A DNA stretch of 64,000 bases from Edaphochlamys debaryana. Lineage: Eukaryota > Chlorophyta > Chlorophyceae > Chlamydomonadales. Position numbers and translations under genes: made by a program. The notes under the pieces were generated by a model, which ran no database searches, was not told the origin of the DNA, and worked only from the letters and a program-made list of their open reading frames with translations. Shown here one piece after another: positions 1 to 10,933 of this stretch. The stretch is taken from contig JAEHOE010000125.1 in NCBI GenBank assembly GCA_016858145.1, positions 124,001 through 188,000 on the forward strand, written 5' to 3'. Positions within the stretch are counted from its first letter, which is position 1; each line of letters opens with the position of its first letter.

Positions 1-58
1 TCTAACTTTGGCGACCCTGTTGGGGCCGGCCGGAGACACACACCCATGGGGGGCTCAC

Positions 59-394
59 CGCTCCGAAGGCCGCGACGTCGGGGTCGAGGGCCTGTTGCTT
101 GGCGCGCCTACGCCCCGTCGAAGGCCGCGTCTCTAAGCGCTGCGTGACCGGCACAGGAGCGAGCGGGGGCTCCACGGGCGCAAACGGGTCGCTGTGCGAT
201 GCCGATCCTCCAGCCTTTTTCTTGTCCAGGGCCATCTGGAGGTACTCTGCTCCAGCCCTCCGCAACGCTTCTCGTCGCTGGTTGTCAACTGGAGCACTTG
301 CAGCGGGAGCAGCTGCAGGCTGTGCAGACGTTGGGGCTGCATCCGCGCCACTTTGCAGGTCGGCCCGCGAGCTGCTTCCTGACTCGTCTGCCAT
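59..394 (-). CDS. Unknown protein, 5' exon only (runs off left edge)
   Basis: First coding exon on the minus strand, from ATG at 394 to a GTGAGC donor at 58-53. The visible 112 residues begin MADESGSSSRADLQ and hold an Ala/Pro-rich stretch, then a basic helical segment (NQRREALRRAGAEYLQMALD, about residues 37-56) and a basic tail ending in the RRRAKQQALDPDVAAF region. No signal peptide or membrane segment is visible. The rest of the gene lies outside the window. The helical segment could be a protein- or RNA-binding helix, but no family was recognised. The ATG context, codon use and clean donor support a real exon. Confidence 0.6.
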
Positions 395-998
395 GGTTTT
401 TACCTTCTACAAGGACTACCGACAGCCTAGTAATAGCTAACTCAAAGGCGAACTGTGTGCAAGCGTTTGGAAGCGCGCAGCCAGCTGCAAGCACTAGGCG
501 CAGCTAGCTGGTTGTGCAAAATCGCGTAAGTGTCTTGCAGAGCACAGCGTATCGAATTGAGCTTTGTCCGAACTGCACGGCACTGCACAACTGCCCGCCC
601 TCGGCACGCCCACCCGCGCGCCTCGCCCCGCCCCTCCGTGCCCCTCCTTACTGCGCGCAGCTCTGGCACTGCCTTCCTCTGCGCATCGTCATTAGCTTGC
701 CCATCACGCATTACACGCAATCTGCCCACGCGCTACGGTACCTGAAGGCGCCTCAACCCCGGGCCACACGCACGTCCAGCCTGCCGCAGCCTCGGCCTTT
801 CACCGCCACCTCAAGCCGTCACATCCTTCCGGTCCGTCAACCACCAGCCCCCACCAGCCCTCATTGCGTCCCCCACGGCGGGTCAGCGGCTACTAGTGCC
901 AGGCCCAGCACCAGCAACCACACAGCTCCGGGGACATGTAGGCCACCCGCGCGTTCGCGCGTCCCGCAGCCTCGGCCTCCACCGCCATCCCCAGCACC
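395..998. other. Intergenic / 3' UTR of the next minus-strand gene, with local duplications
   Basis: No supportable gene. Most of it is probably the 3' UTR of the 999-2623 gene. Segments 781-812 and 965-993 (both containing GCAGCCTCGGCCT) and segments 916-946 and 992-1022 (both containing ACATGTAGGCC) are imperfect repeats. The second pair duplicates the end of the coding region, including the stop-codon area, into the 3' flank. Confidence 0.5.
711..715 (-). terminator. Putative polyadenylation signal TGTAA
   Basis: TTACA on the plus strand reads TGTAA on the minus strand, about 285 bases past the stop of the 999-2623 gene. TGTAA is the usual signal in volvocine algae. Confidence 0.5.
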
Positions 999-2623
999 TC
1001 ACAGCCCCGGAAACATGTAGGCCGTGACCATGCTGGCAGCCTGGGGCATCTTGAGGCCCGTGGCGTTGGCTAACGTCACCAGCTTCCGGCGGAGAGGCTC
1101 CTGCGGCGCGAGCAGCAGCACCGGGTTGGACCGGGCCGCGTCCTGGGCCCCGGGCAGATCCGAGCCGAACAGGAACGCCAACCACTTGAGCCGCTCGTCC
1201 AGATCCGACCGTTGGAGCGTGACTAACGTCGGGCAGTTGAGCAGCACGGCGGCGGCCGTGGCAGCGTCGGCGGCCAGGGCGGCGGCGAGGGTGGCGGCCG
1301 CGACGGCGGCCGCGTCGGCGGCGCTGTCGGCGCCGGCGTGCCGGGTAGCGGCGGCCGTCAGCTGTTGGAGCTGCGCCGTCAGAGCGTCGGCATCGCCTGT
1401 GAACTTGCCTGCCTGCACCGCCGCCGTCAAGGATTCACACAGCGGCGGCGGCAGGCCTGCCGCGGTGGCGGCGGCAGCCGCCTCCGCAGCTGACGCCGCC
1501 GACGGAGCGCTGCGGCCGCGGCCGCGGCCCTTGGCCTTCCCTGCTGGTTCTGCCCCCGCCGCCGCCGCCGCAGGCGCTGGAGGTGTGGCAGGAGCCGAGG
1601 TAGACGCTTCTGCACGTGAGGAATAGCGGGGGGATCGATCACGCGTCAACCGCAGAGGAATTGACCTGCTGTATGGCGCCCCACATGCGGCTCGCAACTC
1701 TACCGGCACAGCTCTTGCCGCCACACCACCTGCCACCGCCTCGGCGCCCCACATGCGACCAAGACACCCAGGCCCAAGCGCACTGCGGCATCCATGTACT
1801 AAACAAGCCGCACGGTATCACTAAGCACGCCATAGTCCTGCTGTGTCTCAGCACCCGCGCCCCCGCCCCCGCCCGCCGCCGCACCTGCTGCTGTTGCGGC
1901 GCTGCTCCGTGCCGAGGCAAACACCATGGCCTCCATCTCCTCCTCGCTCAGCCCCAGCAGCTCCCCGTCCTCGTCGTCCTCGTCCTCGTCATTGCCGTAC
2001 TCATCTGCGCCGTACCTGTCGTACACAGGTCGTGCCGTACGGCGGGGGGCCGGGCGGCCCTGCGGCCGGCCGCGGCCCTGGCCTGGGCGGGTCGGCTCGG
2101 GGCGGCCCGAGGGCCCCGCAGCTGCGGGGGCCTGTGCCGGTGCCGAAGCGGCCGACGCGGGGGATGACGAGGACGAGGACGGAGATGGGCGTGAAGGTGG
2201 GGACGAAGAGTCGGGGGCACGTGGCGCACCGGTCTTGTGCCACTTTCGAGGTATGGTGGTGCCATCGGGCCCGGGCACCCGGGGCCGCCGCGCCTGCGGC
2301 CGCGCCGCCAGCTCCGGCCGGCCGCCGGGGCCGGTGGCCCTGCCGGCGCCGCTGGGACGGTCCGGGCCGCTGTCACCCGTGACTTGGCTCGAGGACGCCC
2401 CGCCGTCACCCGTTGCCGCCAGGACCAGAGTGACCGCGCGGGGTTGAGCCGGAGCCCGCCACACCCCTGTCCAAGACGCCAGCAGCGGCGCTGCGCTGGT
2501 GGAAGAGGCAGGACGGCCCACGTGGCTCAGTCGTCGCAGCAGGGGCGCTGGCTCGGGGACGGCGCGCGCGCGAGTGCGGGCGGGGGCCCCGGCCAGAGCT
2601 CCCGACGCCGCCGCCAGCGCCAT
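999..2623 (-). CDS. Probable organelle-targeted protein with mTERF-like C-terminal segment
   Basis: Two-exon model, 1885-2623 then 999-1609 (449 aa), joined by a canonical CAG|GTGCGG donor and GTGCAG acceptor with matching phase 1. The N terminus (MALAAASGALAGAPARTRAR) is Ala/Arg-rich without acids, as in chloroplast or mitochondrial transit peptides. A Ser/Pro/Gly-rich linker follows, then an acidic patch (DEDEDDEDGE) and Ala-rich helices. The last ~80 residues carry NCPTLVTL, then SNPVLLLAPQEPLRRKLVTL. This resembles the mTERF repeat pattern (a Pro, then hydrophobics, then a helix), a family of helical organelle nucleic-acid-binding proteins. The resemblance covers only one or two repeats, so function is tentative. 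The start is the first ATG after the divergent promoter region. Confidence 0.6.
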
Positions 2624-3019
2624 GGCCCCGGGAATATCGGGTGCACAAAAGCTTGGCCGACGACTCCGGGAACTGAAGGAGCCGGACTAGGCGGCTGCAG
2701 GACTGGTAATCTCCGCGCAGAAGTGGCCAAGGAGTTGTGGGCAAGACTTGCAATTCCAGAGTTTGTGGCGCCACAGTCGTTCACAAGCTTTCGTGCATCA
2801 GTGGTATAGCAGAGTAGCCGATGTGCCAAGAATGCGGGTGAGAATGGGCAATTCAGCGGCTGGGGCGTGGGAAGTCGTGCGGCTGGCCGTGATTGCAAGC
2901 CCAAAATAGCGATGCGCTGCCACAGGCAACCCATCCAGCGGCCTTACTTGTTCTAGAACGTAGTCACCTTCGGAAGCCCTGGGCCTGCTGGTCGCCCGTT
3001 CTCTACCTTCGCGCTGGCC
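2624..3019. promoter_or_regulatory. Candidate bidirectional promoter
   Basis: 396 bases between the start of the minus-strand 999-2623 gene and the start of the plus-strand peptidyl-tRNA hydrolase gene. No coding potential or clear core motif was seen. The head-to-head layout implies shared upstream sequence. Confidence 0.4.
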
Positions 3020-5381
3020 ATGCAGTCGCTCTTGAGGCAGGGCCTACGTACGGGCCTACCGTGCTCGGTTCGTAATATACCACTCACACCTTGGTCCGCA
3101 GCAATGCCCAAACGGCAAGCCAGTCCGCTCACCACACACACACCATCAGCAGACGCAGACGCCCTCAGCACACCAGCGAGCCCCAACGCGATGGGCTCCT
3201 CGCAGCCCAGCAAGCGGCGGCGGCTGCAGTCGCTTGCGGCTGGCCCAGCGGGCGTGCAGACGGCCGTGGCGCCACCCAAGACCGCGGCCAAGCCCCATTC
3301 GCAGCCGGGCACGGCCAGGTCGCAACTGCCCGCTGGCAAGGCCCAGCCCGCTGCCAAGCCCCAGGAGGACGGCATGTGGCTCATCGTGGGGCTGGGCAAC
3401 CCCGGAGCTAACTATGAGGACACGCGGCACAAGTGCGTGGGGGCCGTCGGCAGTCGACGGGGGCCCGGGTTTGGTGCCAGGGGGCCTGGCCGTGGCGCCA
3501 GGCGCGGGGCCCAGGGCTAGCCGGCGAGAAGCGCTGAAAGAGGCAAAGCATAATCGCGCTCACGAGCCGGCTTGAGGTCTGTGGGCACTGTCGCGGAGGC
3601 GGTTGGAGCTGTGGCTCCGCGGCCTGGTGCTGTGGGCCTGGGATGGGCCCGGTGGGGCCGGGCCCCGTCGGCTCCCTGTGGCTCATTCGGGGAGCACCAC
3701 AGCCCTCACGTTTGCCCTCCCTTTGCTGCACTGTGCCCTCGCTTCGACCCACGAGCCCTATCAAGTATCAACCCCCAACCACGCCGCTCCCCTCCTACAG
3801 TGTGGGCTTCATGGTGATCGACGCGCTGGCCGCGGAGGCGGGCATTGACTGCCGCAAGCTGGAGAAGAGCGCGGCGGTGGGGAAGGGCGAGCTGCAGGGC
3901 AAGCAGGTGAGGGGGGGGTGCAGGGGGTAAGGATGCATGATTTGGAAAGAGGGAGCAGGGAAGGAGCGGCGGCTAGCGGTGGCCTGCAGGAGGTGGGCGC
4001 CTGAGGAGGGGGGGCTGCGAAGTGGGTTTTGGAAGGGTGGGATGTGCCAAGGGGATCAGGTCTGGGGATGAGGTCTGGCTCGAGGTTAGGGAGTCCGTGC
4101 CAGCGTAGAGAGCCGTTGGGCTGTGAGGGCCTGCCAGACCCAGCCCTACCCCCGGCCCCCCCCCCTGCCCGCTCCAACCGTGCTGCACCCAGGTGCTCCT
4201 GGTCAAGCCCGTGACCTTCATGTGAGGCCGGCGAGGGGCGGGGGCGGGGGCGAAGGACTCTCTCTCTGGGGAAGAGCGCTCTGGCTAGCCCGGGGCGGGA
4301 GGCACCGCGGAGGTCTCAGAGGGGGCCTGAGGCTGCAGGGGGGAAACGGGCGGGCAGCACCACGCCATCGATCGGAGCTCCGGCCAGGGCTCGAAGACTT
4401 ACCCGTGTGCCCCCCCCCTGCCGTGTGTGCCCCTGCCTCCCCCCCCCCCCGCAGGAACAACTCGGGGGAGTCGGTGGCGGCGCTGGCCAAGTTCTACCGC
4501 GTGCCCCCCTCGCGGGTGCTGGTGGTCAGCGACGACCTGGACCAGCCCGTGGCGCAGGTGGGGGCGGGCGGGGCTGCGGGCGGGGGCGGGACGCGTGGGC
4601 GAAACACACACGGACTCACACAGGGAGGGCAACCATCTGCCTACTCACGCTGGAGATCGTGAGTGCACAGGGCATGCCGCTTGCTTGGTGGCCCATAGGG
4701 CTTCATGACACGCACATTGGCGAGTTGTTGCTTTGCTGGACCAGACTCGTTGCTTCCTTCCCCACGCCAGGTCCGGCTGCGGCAGCGGGGGGGCCACGGC
4801 GGCCACAACGGTCTGCGCTCCATCATCGACCGCATGGGGGGCAGCCAGGACTTCCCGCGGATCAAGGTGGGGCTCGCCCCGGCGCGAGTTGATGGGGGCA
4901 CGCGGGTGACGAGAGGGTTGCACTTGAGGGGGTACGCCGAGCTAAGCAGGGTGACGCCGGGGTTCTGTTCACTGTGACTCAACCCTCCTCACCTCACCCC
5001 ACCCGGCTGCAGGTGGGCATCGGGCGCCCCTCCGGGCCCATGCCCATCGCCTCGTACGTGCTGCTGCCGTTCAGCAAGGCGGAGCGACCCGACATCGACA
5101 ACGCGGTGCACGTGGGTGTGGGGGTGGGGATGCTGGGGGGTCGATGTTGTAGGGGGATGCTGGGCGCCGTTGGGCGCATGGGTGCTCTGCCGAGGATTCC
5201 GTTGTCGCCTCAGCCATCCTGCGCCCAAGCGTTCCATACCGCTTCTACGCCGTATAACGCCTGACGCTGTGCCGCTCTGTCTCGTGTCTCGTGCCTCTCG
5301 AATCCGCAGGAGTCGATCAAGATTGTCAAGAGCGTGCTGTCGCTGGGGATAGAGAAGGCGGCGTCGGGGCAGCGCATCTAA
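3020..5381 (+). CDS. PTH: Peptidyl-tRNA hydrolase (bacterial-type Pth), probably organellar
   Basis: Hydrolyses the ester bond of peptidyl-tRNA released from stalled ribosomes, recycling tRNA. Seven exons: 3020-3432, 3801-3906, 4193-4221, 4455-4557, 4771-4866, 5013-5111, 5310-5381 (305 aa; all phases close). An N-terminal extension of about 118 residues (start MQSLLRQGLRTGLPC) precedes the enzyme and fits a transit peptide, although it also holds a basic SKRRRL. The catalytic domain shows every family hallmark: WLIVGLGNPG, TRHN (the Asn codon is built across intron 1), VGFMVID, FMNNSGES (Met split by intron 3), DDLD and GGHNGLRSI. These supply the conserved Asn, His, Asn, Asp and Asn of the active site. 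Exon 3 is only 29 bases. An internal ATG at 3104 is an alternative start. The bacterial-type sequence with algal introns suggests organelle origin. Confidence 0.95.
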
Positions 5382-6188
5382 ACCGCGTGTACTGATGCCA
5401 GGGCTGGAGCGTGTGTGCGCGGTGCATTGAGGGCGGGGGAGAAGGACTGTGAGCGGTGGTACCTGGCGGGGGCTGTGGGGCGCAGCTGGGGCGCAGGGAC
5501 GCGTGAGCACCGCGAGGGGCCGTGTGGGAGCACTGGGAGCGACGTGAGCAGCGAATGAGAGAGAGGGTGTCCTAGCAGTTTCTATGGTCGGAATACACTA
5601 GCGGAGCGGACCCGAGTGGAGGGAGGGAAGCGGAGATGGCGCAAAATGGTGCGAAGAGAGGGACCGCCGGATCTGAGGGGGCTGGAGAGAGATGTGCATG
5701 CCCCAATGCCCATGATGGAGGCATGCCAATAGCAGCTGGCTGAGCGGCAGGGTGGTGAGGGTGGTGAGCTATGCCTGACTGACGCACTAAGCCTGACGAG
5801 TCACTCTTGTGACGGCGGACGCAGAGTGTTGCGAGTGGCCCTGAGTAAGGGCTGTGAGGGGGAGCATGTAACCGGGCTGGACGCGCGGGGCTGTGCCCAC
5901 TTTGGACTCAGAGCGGCGGTCGCCGATGCGGTCGGATCACGGGGCTCTGTGGAACTGTGTTAGCCGATACTACATTGTGTTTGTTATTTAGTTCCTTGCA
6001 CGTCCACGCCGCACGTCCATCTTCCCGTCCCACCTTCTCGCTCTGCTAGATCGACGGTAGATCACGACGCTCCCTGCGCCTGCGAACTGGCTTTCACCTG
6101 CATGAGCGAGCCATTCCAGCTTCTGTAGCGCTTGCGAAACTAGGGACTTGCGCGCCGAGCTGATGCGCCCGAGCATTGCGCAGGACCA
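5382..6188. other. 3' UTR and intergenic
   Basis: No supportable gene. Holds the 3' UTR of the Pth gene up to the TGTAA at 5867-5871, then the upstream region of the MYND gene. Confidence 0.5.
5867..5871 (+). terminator. Putative polyadenylation signal TGTAA
   Basis: TGTAA 486 bases downstream of the Pth stop codon. Confidence 0.55.
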
Positions 6189-9100
6189 ATGGCAGCACTT
6201 CGCGAGCGCTGGCGCGCGTTCCAGGATTGCACGGAGCGCCAGCGGCGAGTGCACATGAGCGGAAAGAGGGAAGAGGAGGACCAGAGGTAGGAGCCCGCCC
6301 CCGAGCGCCCAAGCCCTTGGCCCGCGCCCCACCCATCCATCATGGCAGCACCGTCAGCCACCCGTGCCCCTCCCCCGCCCTTGCGCTTATCACGCTCAGG
6401 AGCCAGGAGCTACGCGCCGCCAAGGCCGCGCTCGATCAGGCCCGAATGGATCTGGGCTGCGACAGTGGAGGCGGGGGAGCCGCTGGGTCTGCCGCTGCGC
6501 AGTCCAGGCTGCAGTGGCTCGAGGGCTGTGCTGCGGCCGGCGTGCCGGCTTGGGCCCTACAGCAACTCCGCGCACTGCCGGCCCCCATCGCCGCAGCCTG
6601 CCGGTCCACGGCCAGCATCGACACCCTCCTTATCGCCGTGAACATCAGCCAGCTGACCGTTTACAGCGCAGGCCTGTGCCTGAAGTCCTGCACCGAGCCC
6701 CTCTTTGACCTTCTGGAGGACCACGACAGCAATGCCCCCAAGATCCGCACCCACGCCGCGCCCCTAATCTCGGCCGACTTCCTCTCCGCCTTGTCCCGGG
6801 CGGCGAGCAGTGGAGCGGACCTGGCGAGGCACCTGCAGCTGCCGGCGATACAGGCACACATCGCGGCGCAGGGGCCTGCGAACGTCCCGCAGACCCTGGC
6901 CGAGGTCAGCGCCAGCGCTGCCGTTGGGTTGGCCGTCTTGGTCGCTTGCTGCCTTAACTGGGCTGCAAGGCTGCTGCATGCGGAGGCTCACAGCGCTGGC
7001 CCCGTGTCGCCGCTGGTGCCACGCCTGGCGGCGGCCCTGCGGGACTCCCAGCTCCCGGCGGGGGTGGCGAGGGCCCTCATGGCACCCTCCCACCCCCACG
7101 CCACGGTCCCTTCGGGGCAAGGCGGCGGAGGCGCGGGCAGCAGGGGCCCCGCCGTGACAGACTCTGTGCAGGCGCTGGCAGTGCTCACCGATATCGCCAT
7201 TCGTCTGCGCTCTCGCGGAGGGGCCGTCGCGCTCAGTGCCGGCAACGCCCTGGGCGCTGCTCTGGCCACGGCCCACCCCCACCCCACCCCACCCACCCCC
7301 ACCCCACCCCACCCCCACGGCTCCCCCCATCACCTGCCTCCACAGCTGAAGCACCCGTCGCCATCACCCTTTGCACCCAAGCACACTTTACAGCGTAGAA
7401 CGCGCCCAACGTCCAAACGAACGTCCGACGACAGAAGCACCCACCCCAGAAGCACCCACCCCAGAAGCGCCCAACGTCCAAACGAACGTCCGACATGACA
7501 GCAGATATAGGTGCAGATATTGCTGAAGCTCGGACTTGAGCATGCAGGCGCACACTGAGCAGCAGGTGCTTTTGGACGCTTCTGGGTGGGTGCTTCTGGC
7601 CGTATAAGACCAGCGAACGTCCAAACGAACGTCCTGCTGTCGGTGCTGCTGCTTTATGTTGGTGCTGCTGGCTGTAATGTGATGCTGCTTGCTGCTATAT
7701 AAGACCAGCGAACGTCCAAACGAACGTCTCAACGTGCTGCAGCACCTTCAGCTCGTTGGTCGTCGGTGCTGCTGCTTTATGTTGGTGCTGCCTGCTGCCT
7801 GTAATATGGATGAGCGAACGTCCAAACGAACGTCTCTGATTGCCCTTCTGCAATGATTGCCATTCTGTGGGCTAGGAAGGGACGATGCCTCAGACCGACC
7901 GCGCCGACTTACACAAAACACGCTACCTCTCCTTTTTGCGGGGGGTGCAACAGGGTCACGCACCGGTGGCCACCAACCGACCTCTACAGCCACCCTCGGA
8001 AGCGGAGGGCCAGCAGAGCTACAGGGCCCACAGGGCTGGTTGTTCAACAGGAGCCCCCGCTGGAGCCAAACACGCAACACAGCTGGACGACAGACTGACA
8101 CACACGGAACCACCACCGGGCCCAGGCGCCGCCAGGGCCCCACTGCGCGGCCCTCTCACTCCTGGCCGCCCTCGTCCTCATCCGAGTCCTCGACCGCCAG
8201 GGCATGCCGCGCTAGCCGTAACGCAACGGCCGCGCTGAGCCGGAAAGCACGGGCTCGGAGGACAGCCATAATAACTGAGCGTTGCTGCAGACGCTGTGGA
8301 AGCAGGCGGGCGTGGGACCGGGGCCCGGGGCGGGCTGTGGAGGATGAGGGAGTCCTGGGCTCGTTCGCCCATCATTGCGACGTCCTGATGGCGTCGCTGG
8401 GAATGTGGAAGTACAGCCGGCAGGGCGCGATGGCCGCTCCCCACGACGCCCGCTTGCCGCCCGAGCCCGACGTGCCCGCGGGGCTGCAGCTGGCGAGGGC
8501 GACGGCGCGCACGGCCGAGGCCCTGTGCAGCCTCAGCCGGGGCCAAGGGCTGGCGGGGGCTTACGCAGCGGAGCAGCAGCGACAGATGCTTGAGTCAAAG
8601 GTACGTCCCGACTGCGGGTGCTGCACGGCCGTCGAGGGTGTGGGCCACCCGTGCTGGGGGCGCGATACCAAGGGGTAGGTTACTCGCGGGCTGTTGCACT
8701 CAGGGCTTCTGGCTTCGCGTAGTGCTTTGGCCAGGCCCTGAACGAATGCCCCCGCCACCCTATCCTCCATCCCCAGACCTTCTTGTCGCTCCTTTGGCCT
8801 TCCCCGTCTCCCGGGCGCCCGGAGGAGCTGCCGCCCTGGGCGGAGTCGGGTGCGTGGGTGCTGGCGGCGGTGCTGGAGGAGCTGGAGGCGGCGATCGAGG
8901 AGGAGCCCACACCCCAAGCGGTGGGTGACACGTGGGCCCAAGCGGAGAACCTGTAGATGGAACGCAAGGCAAGGCTTGGACGGGAGGCAGAGGTGGACGG
9001 AGGTGGCAAGAGTGGAAAAGGTGTGCCCTGCAGAGGACGTTTACACGGGACGCGTCCTTGCACTGCTGTTGCGGGGCCTTGGGTAACGGTACAACGTCTG

Positions 9101-10933
9101 CTATCTACCAAACTATCTACCGAACTGCCCCCCCGGCAGGGCGCCACCGCAGCTCGCATAGCGGCGACGCTTGTGGGCGGAGTGCAACGAGTCTTCCTAA
9201 CCTCTGCAGGTGGGGCTGTTGAAGCATTCGTGGGGCCCAACTCGGCATGTGAGGTAAGCACCTACCGACGGTAGCGGCTGAGCTCTAAGTGCCTTGGCCT
9301 TCCGTCGCAGGCATCAGCAACGGTCCTCTGACCGACAGCCAGCGGGAGGGCATCGCCGCCCACCTGCACCGCGCGGGCCTGGGGGCCAGCCTGGACCACG
9401 CCCTGCGCCTCGCCTTCGCCGCCGCCGACCGGGCCGCGGCACCGGGGGCCGCGGAGCGAGATGGGCAGCTGGCGGAGGCCCTGGGGGAGCTGCTGCCCTG
9501 TGCGTGCGATATGCTGGCGGCCCCAACGCCGCCACGCGGCTCTGCGTCTGCCTGCGATATGAGCGGAGTGGCGCTGACCCTCGCCAAGCGCGCTTCCCTG
9601 ATCGCACGGGGCCTGGAGGCGGCAGAGGCAGCGGATGGCTCCTCGGGCGCTGTCCCGGCCTGCCTGCGGGGTCCCAGGGACTCCTCCCCCGGGAGCCTTG
9701 CCGCAGCGCTGGCCCGTTGCGCGCCCCTGCTGAAGGGGGCGTCTGAGCCTGCGGCGGGCGACGGCGCACCCGAGGAGGAGCTCGAGGGGCAGCTGAAGAG
9801 GGAGCTGGAGGGGGAGCTCGGGGCCAACTTCTTCCAGGCTGCAGGCCGGCTGGCGGCTCAGCTTGGGGCGGACGTTGCCGCCCTCGAGCTGACGTCGGCC
9901 AAACCAGAGGACCCGTCCCCGCCCATGTCGGCGCGCAGTGGCGCGGCCGCTGCCCTCACCGAGTGCCTCGCGCACGTCTCGGCCCTGTGCTCTGCCCCCG
10001 GCCGCCGGGCCCAGGCTCGGCTGCTGGCCTGCCAGCCACACCGCCTCATGGCAGTGGCCTGCAAGCTGCTCCTCGCCTGGGGGTCCGCGGGTGCGGACAC
10101 GCGGGAGGCGGAGGAGCGCCGCCGGCTGGAGGGGGCCCTCAGCCGCACGACCCTGCGCCTCGCTGCCCACCCCTTTCTCTCCGCCCGCGTGCGGCGCTGG
10201 CTGGCGCCCACAGGGCAGGGGGGGGCGGCAGCGGGCGATGGGGCCAGCTCAGCCGCCGACGCGCCGAAAGGGACGGAGGAGGCAGGGGCGGAGGCTGCAG
10301 GCGGGGCCGAGGCGGGGGCGGCAGCTGCCGGGGAAGGGGCCGACGCGGAGCAAGGGTGCCTGCAGCAGGCGTGGGGCGAGGGCTGGAGGTCGTACGACGG
10401 CTGGAGGATGGCCGATGGCTCCGCCTTCTCGCTGCCCCTGACCCTCCTCCGCCTGGCCCAAGGCGGCGGGTTGGGCGCGCAGGGTGCGGAGGAGGAGGCG
10501 GATGCTGACGCGGCCTTCCGCAGCGGAGCAATGGAGCTGCTGGCGTGCGCGGAGAGCAAGGAGGCCGGAGGCAACCCACCGCCCCCGCAGCTACCAGAGG
10601 GGCTGCTCCGGGGCCCCGGCGACGCGAGCAGCCCGGAGGCCCTGCATGCATGCGGCGACGGCGGCCCTGCGCGCCCCGCTGCCGCCTCCCCTGGCGGCGC
10701 CGCCGGAGGGCCGGGCGCTCTCCAAGCTGCGCGTGTGCGGCTTCCCCGGCTGCGCCTCGTTCGGGGGCCGCAGCGAGGCAGGGCTGGCGCTGCTGCAGTG
10801 CAGCGGCTGCCGGGCTGTGCGGTACTGTGGCAAGGGCTGCCAGCGGCGGGCGCACTGGCGGGAGGCGCACCGGGGGGAGTGCGGGGCGCTGGCAGAGGCG
10901 GAGGCACGGGTTGAGATGGGTAGAGCTGGGTAG
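6189..10933 (+). CDS. MYND-type zinc-finger protein (model with lesions; possible pseudogene)
   Basis: Member of the large algal family with a long helical Ala/Leu-rich body and a C-terminal MYND finger, a protein-interaction zinc module. Supported exons: 6189-6286, 6400 to about 7272, about 8291-8600, 8777-8920, 9210-9253, 9318-10933. Clear family blocks are DIAIRLRSRGGAVAL, FAHHCDVLMASLGMW, LQLARATARTAEALC, PEELPPWAESGAWVL and LHRAGLGASLDHALRLAF. The finger at about 10730-10890 reads CGFPGC, then QCSGC, then YCGKGC and HWREAHRGEC, complete for zinc binding. Problems: no GT donor is visible at the end of exon 2 (about 7272). A one-base shift is needed near 8340 inside the TLWKQAGVGPGP-to-DEGVLGSF stretch. 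Another single extra base is needed near 10646 to reach the MYND frame. These are either assembly indels or decay. The start in exon 1 (MAALRERWRAFQDC) is well supported. Confidence 0.65.
7262..7318 (+). repeat. CCCCA-rich simple repeat at the exon 2/intron boundary
   Basis: Tandem CCCCACCCC-type units exactly where the missing splice donor of the MYND gene should be. The low complexity may have caused a local misassembly. Confidence 0.6.
7408..7834 (+). repeat. Intronic minisatellite with five perfect 18-base cores
   Basis: The core AACGTCCAAACGAACGTC occurs without mismatch at 7408-7425, 7473-7490, 7616-7633, 7711-7728 and 7817-7834. The last three copies sit in larger units of about 95-106 bases that also share TATAAGACCAGCG and a GTGCTGCTGCTTTATGTTGG block. 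The core itself is AACGTC-CAAACG-AACGTC, a spaced direct repeat. It lies in the large second intron of the MYND gene. Confidence 0.85.

Noticed and set aside
3020..5381. Bacterial contamination or recent transfer of the Pth gene
   Set aside because: Seven exons with algal splice signals and matching GC show a resident nuclear gene; bacterial-type Pth is normal for organelles.
10545..10590. A 46-base intron as the explanation for the MYND frame change
   Set aside because: It would fit in phase (GTGCGC…CCGCAG) but is shorter than credible introns here and would remove family-like residues; a one-base indel at about 10646 explains the data better.
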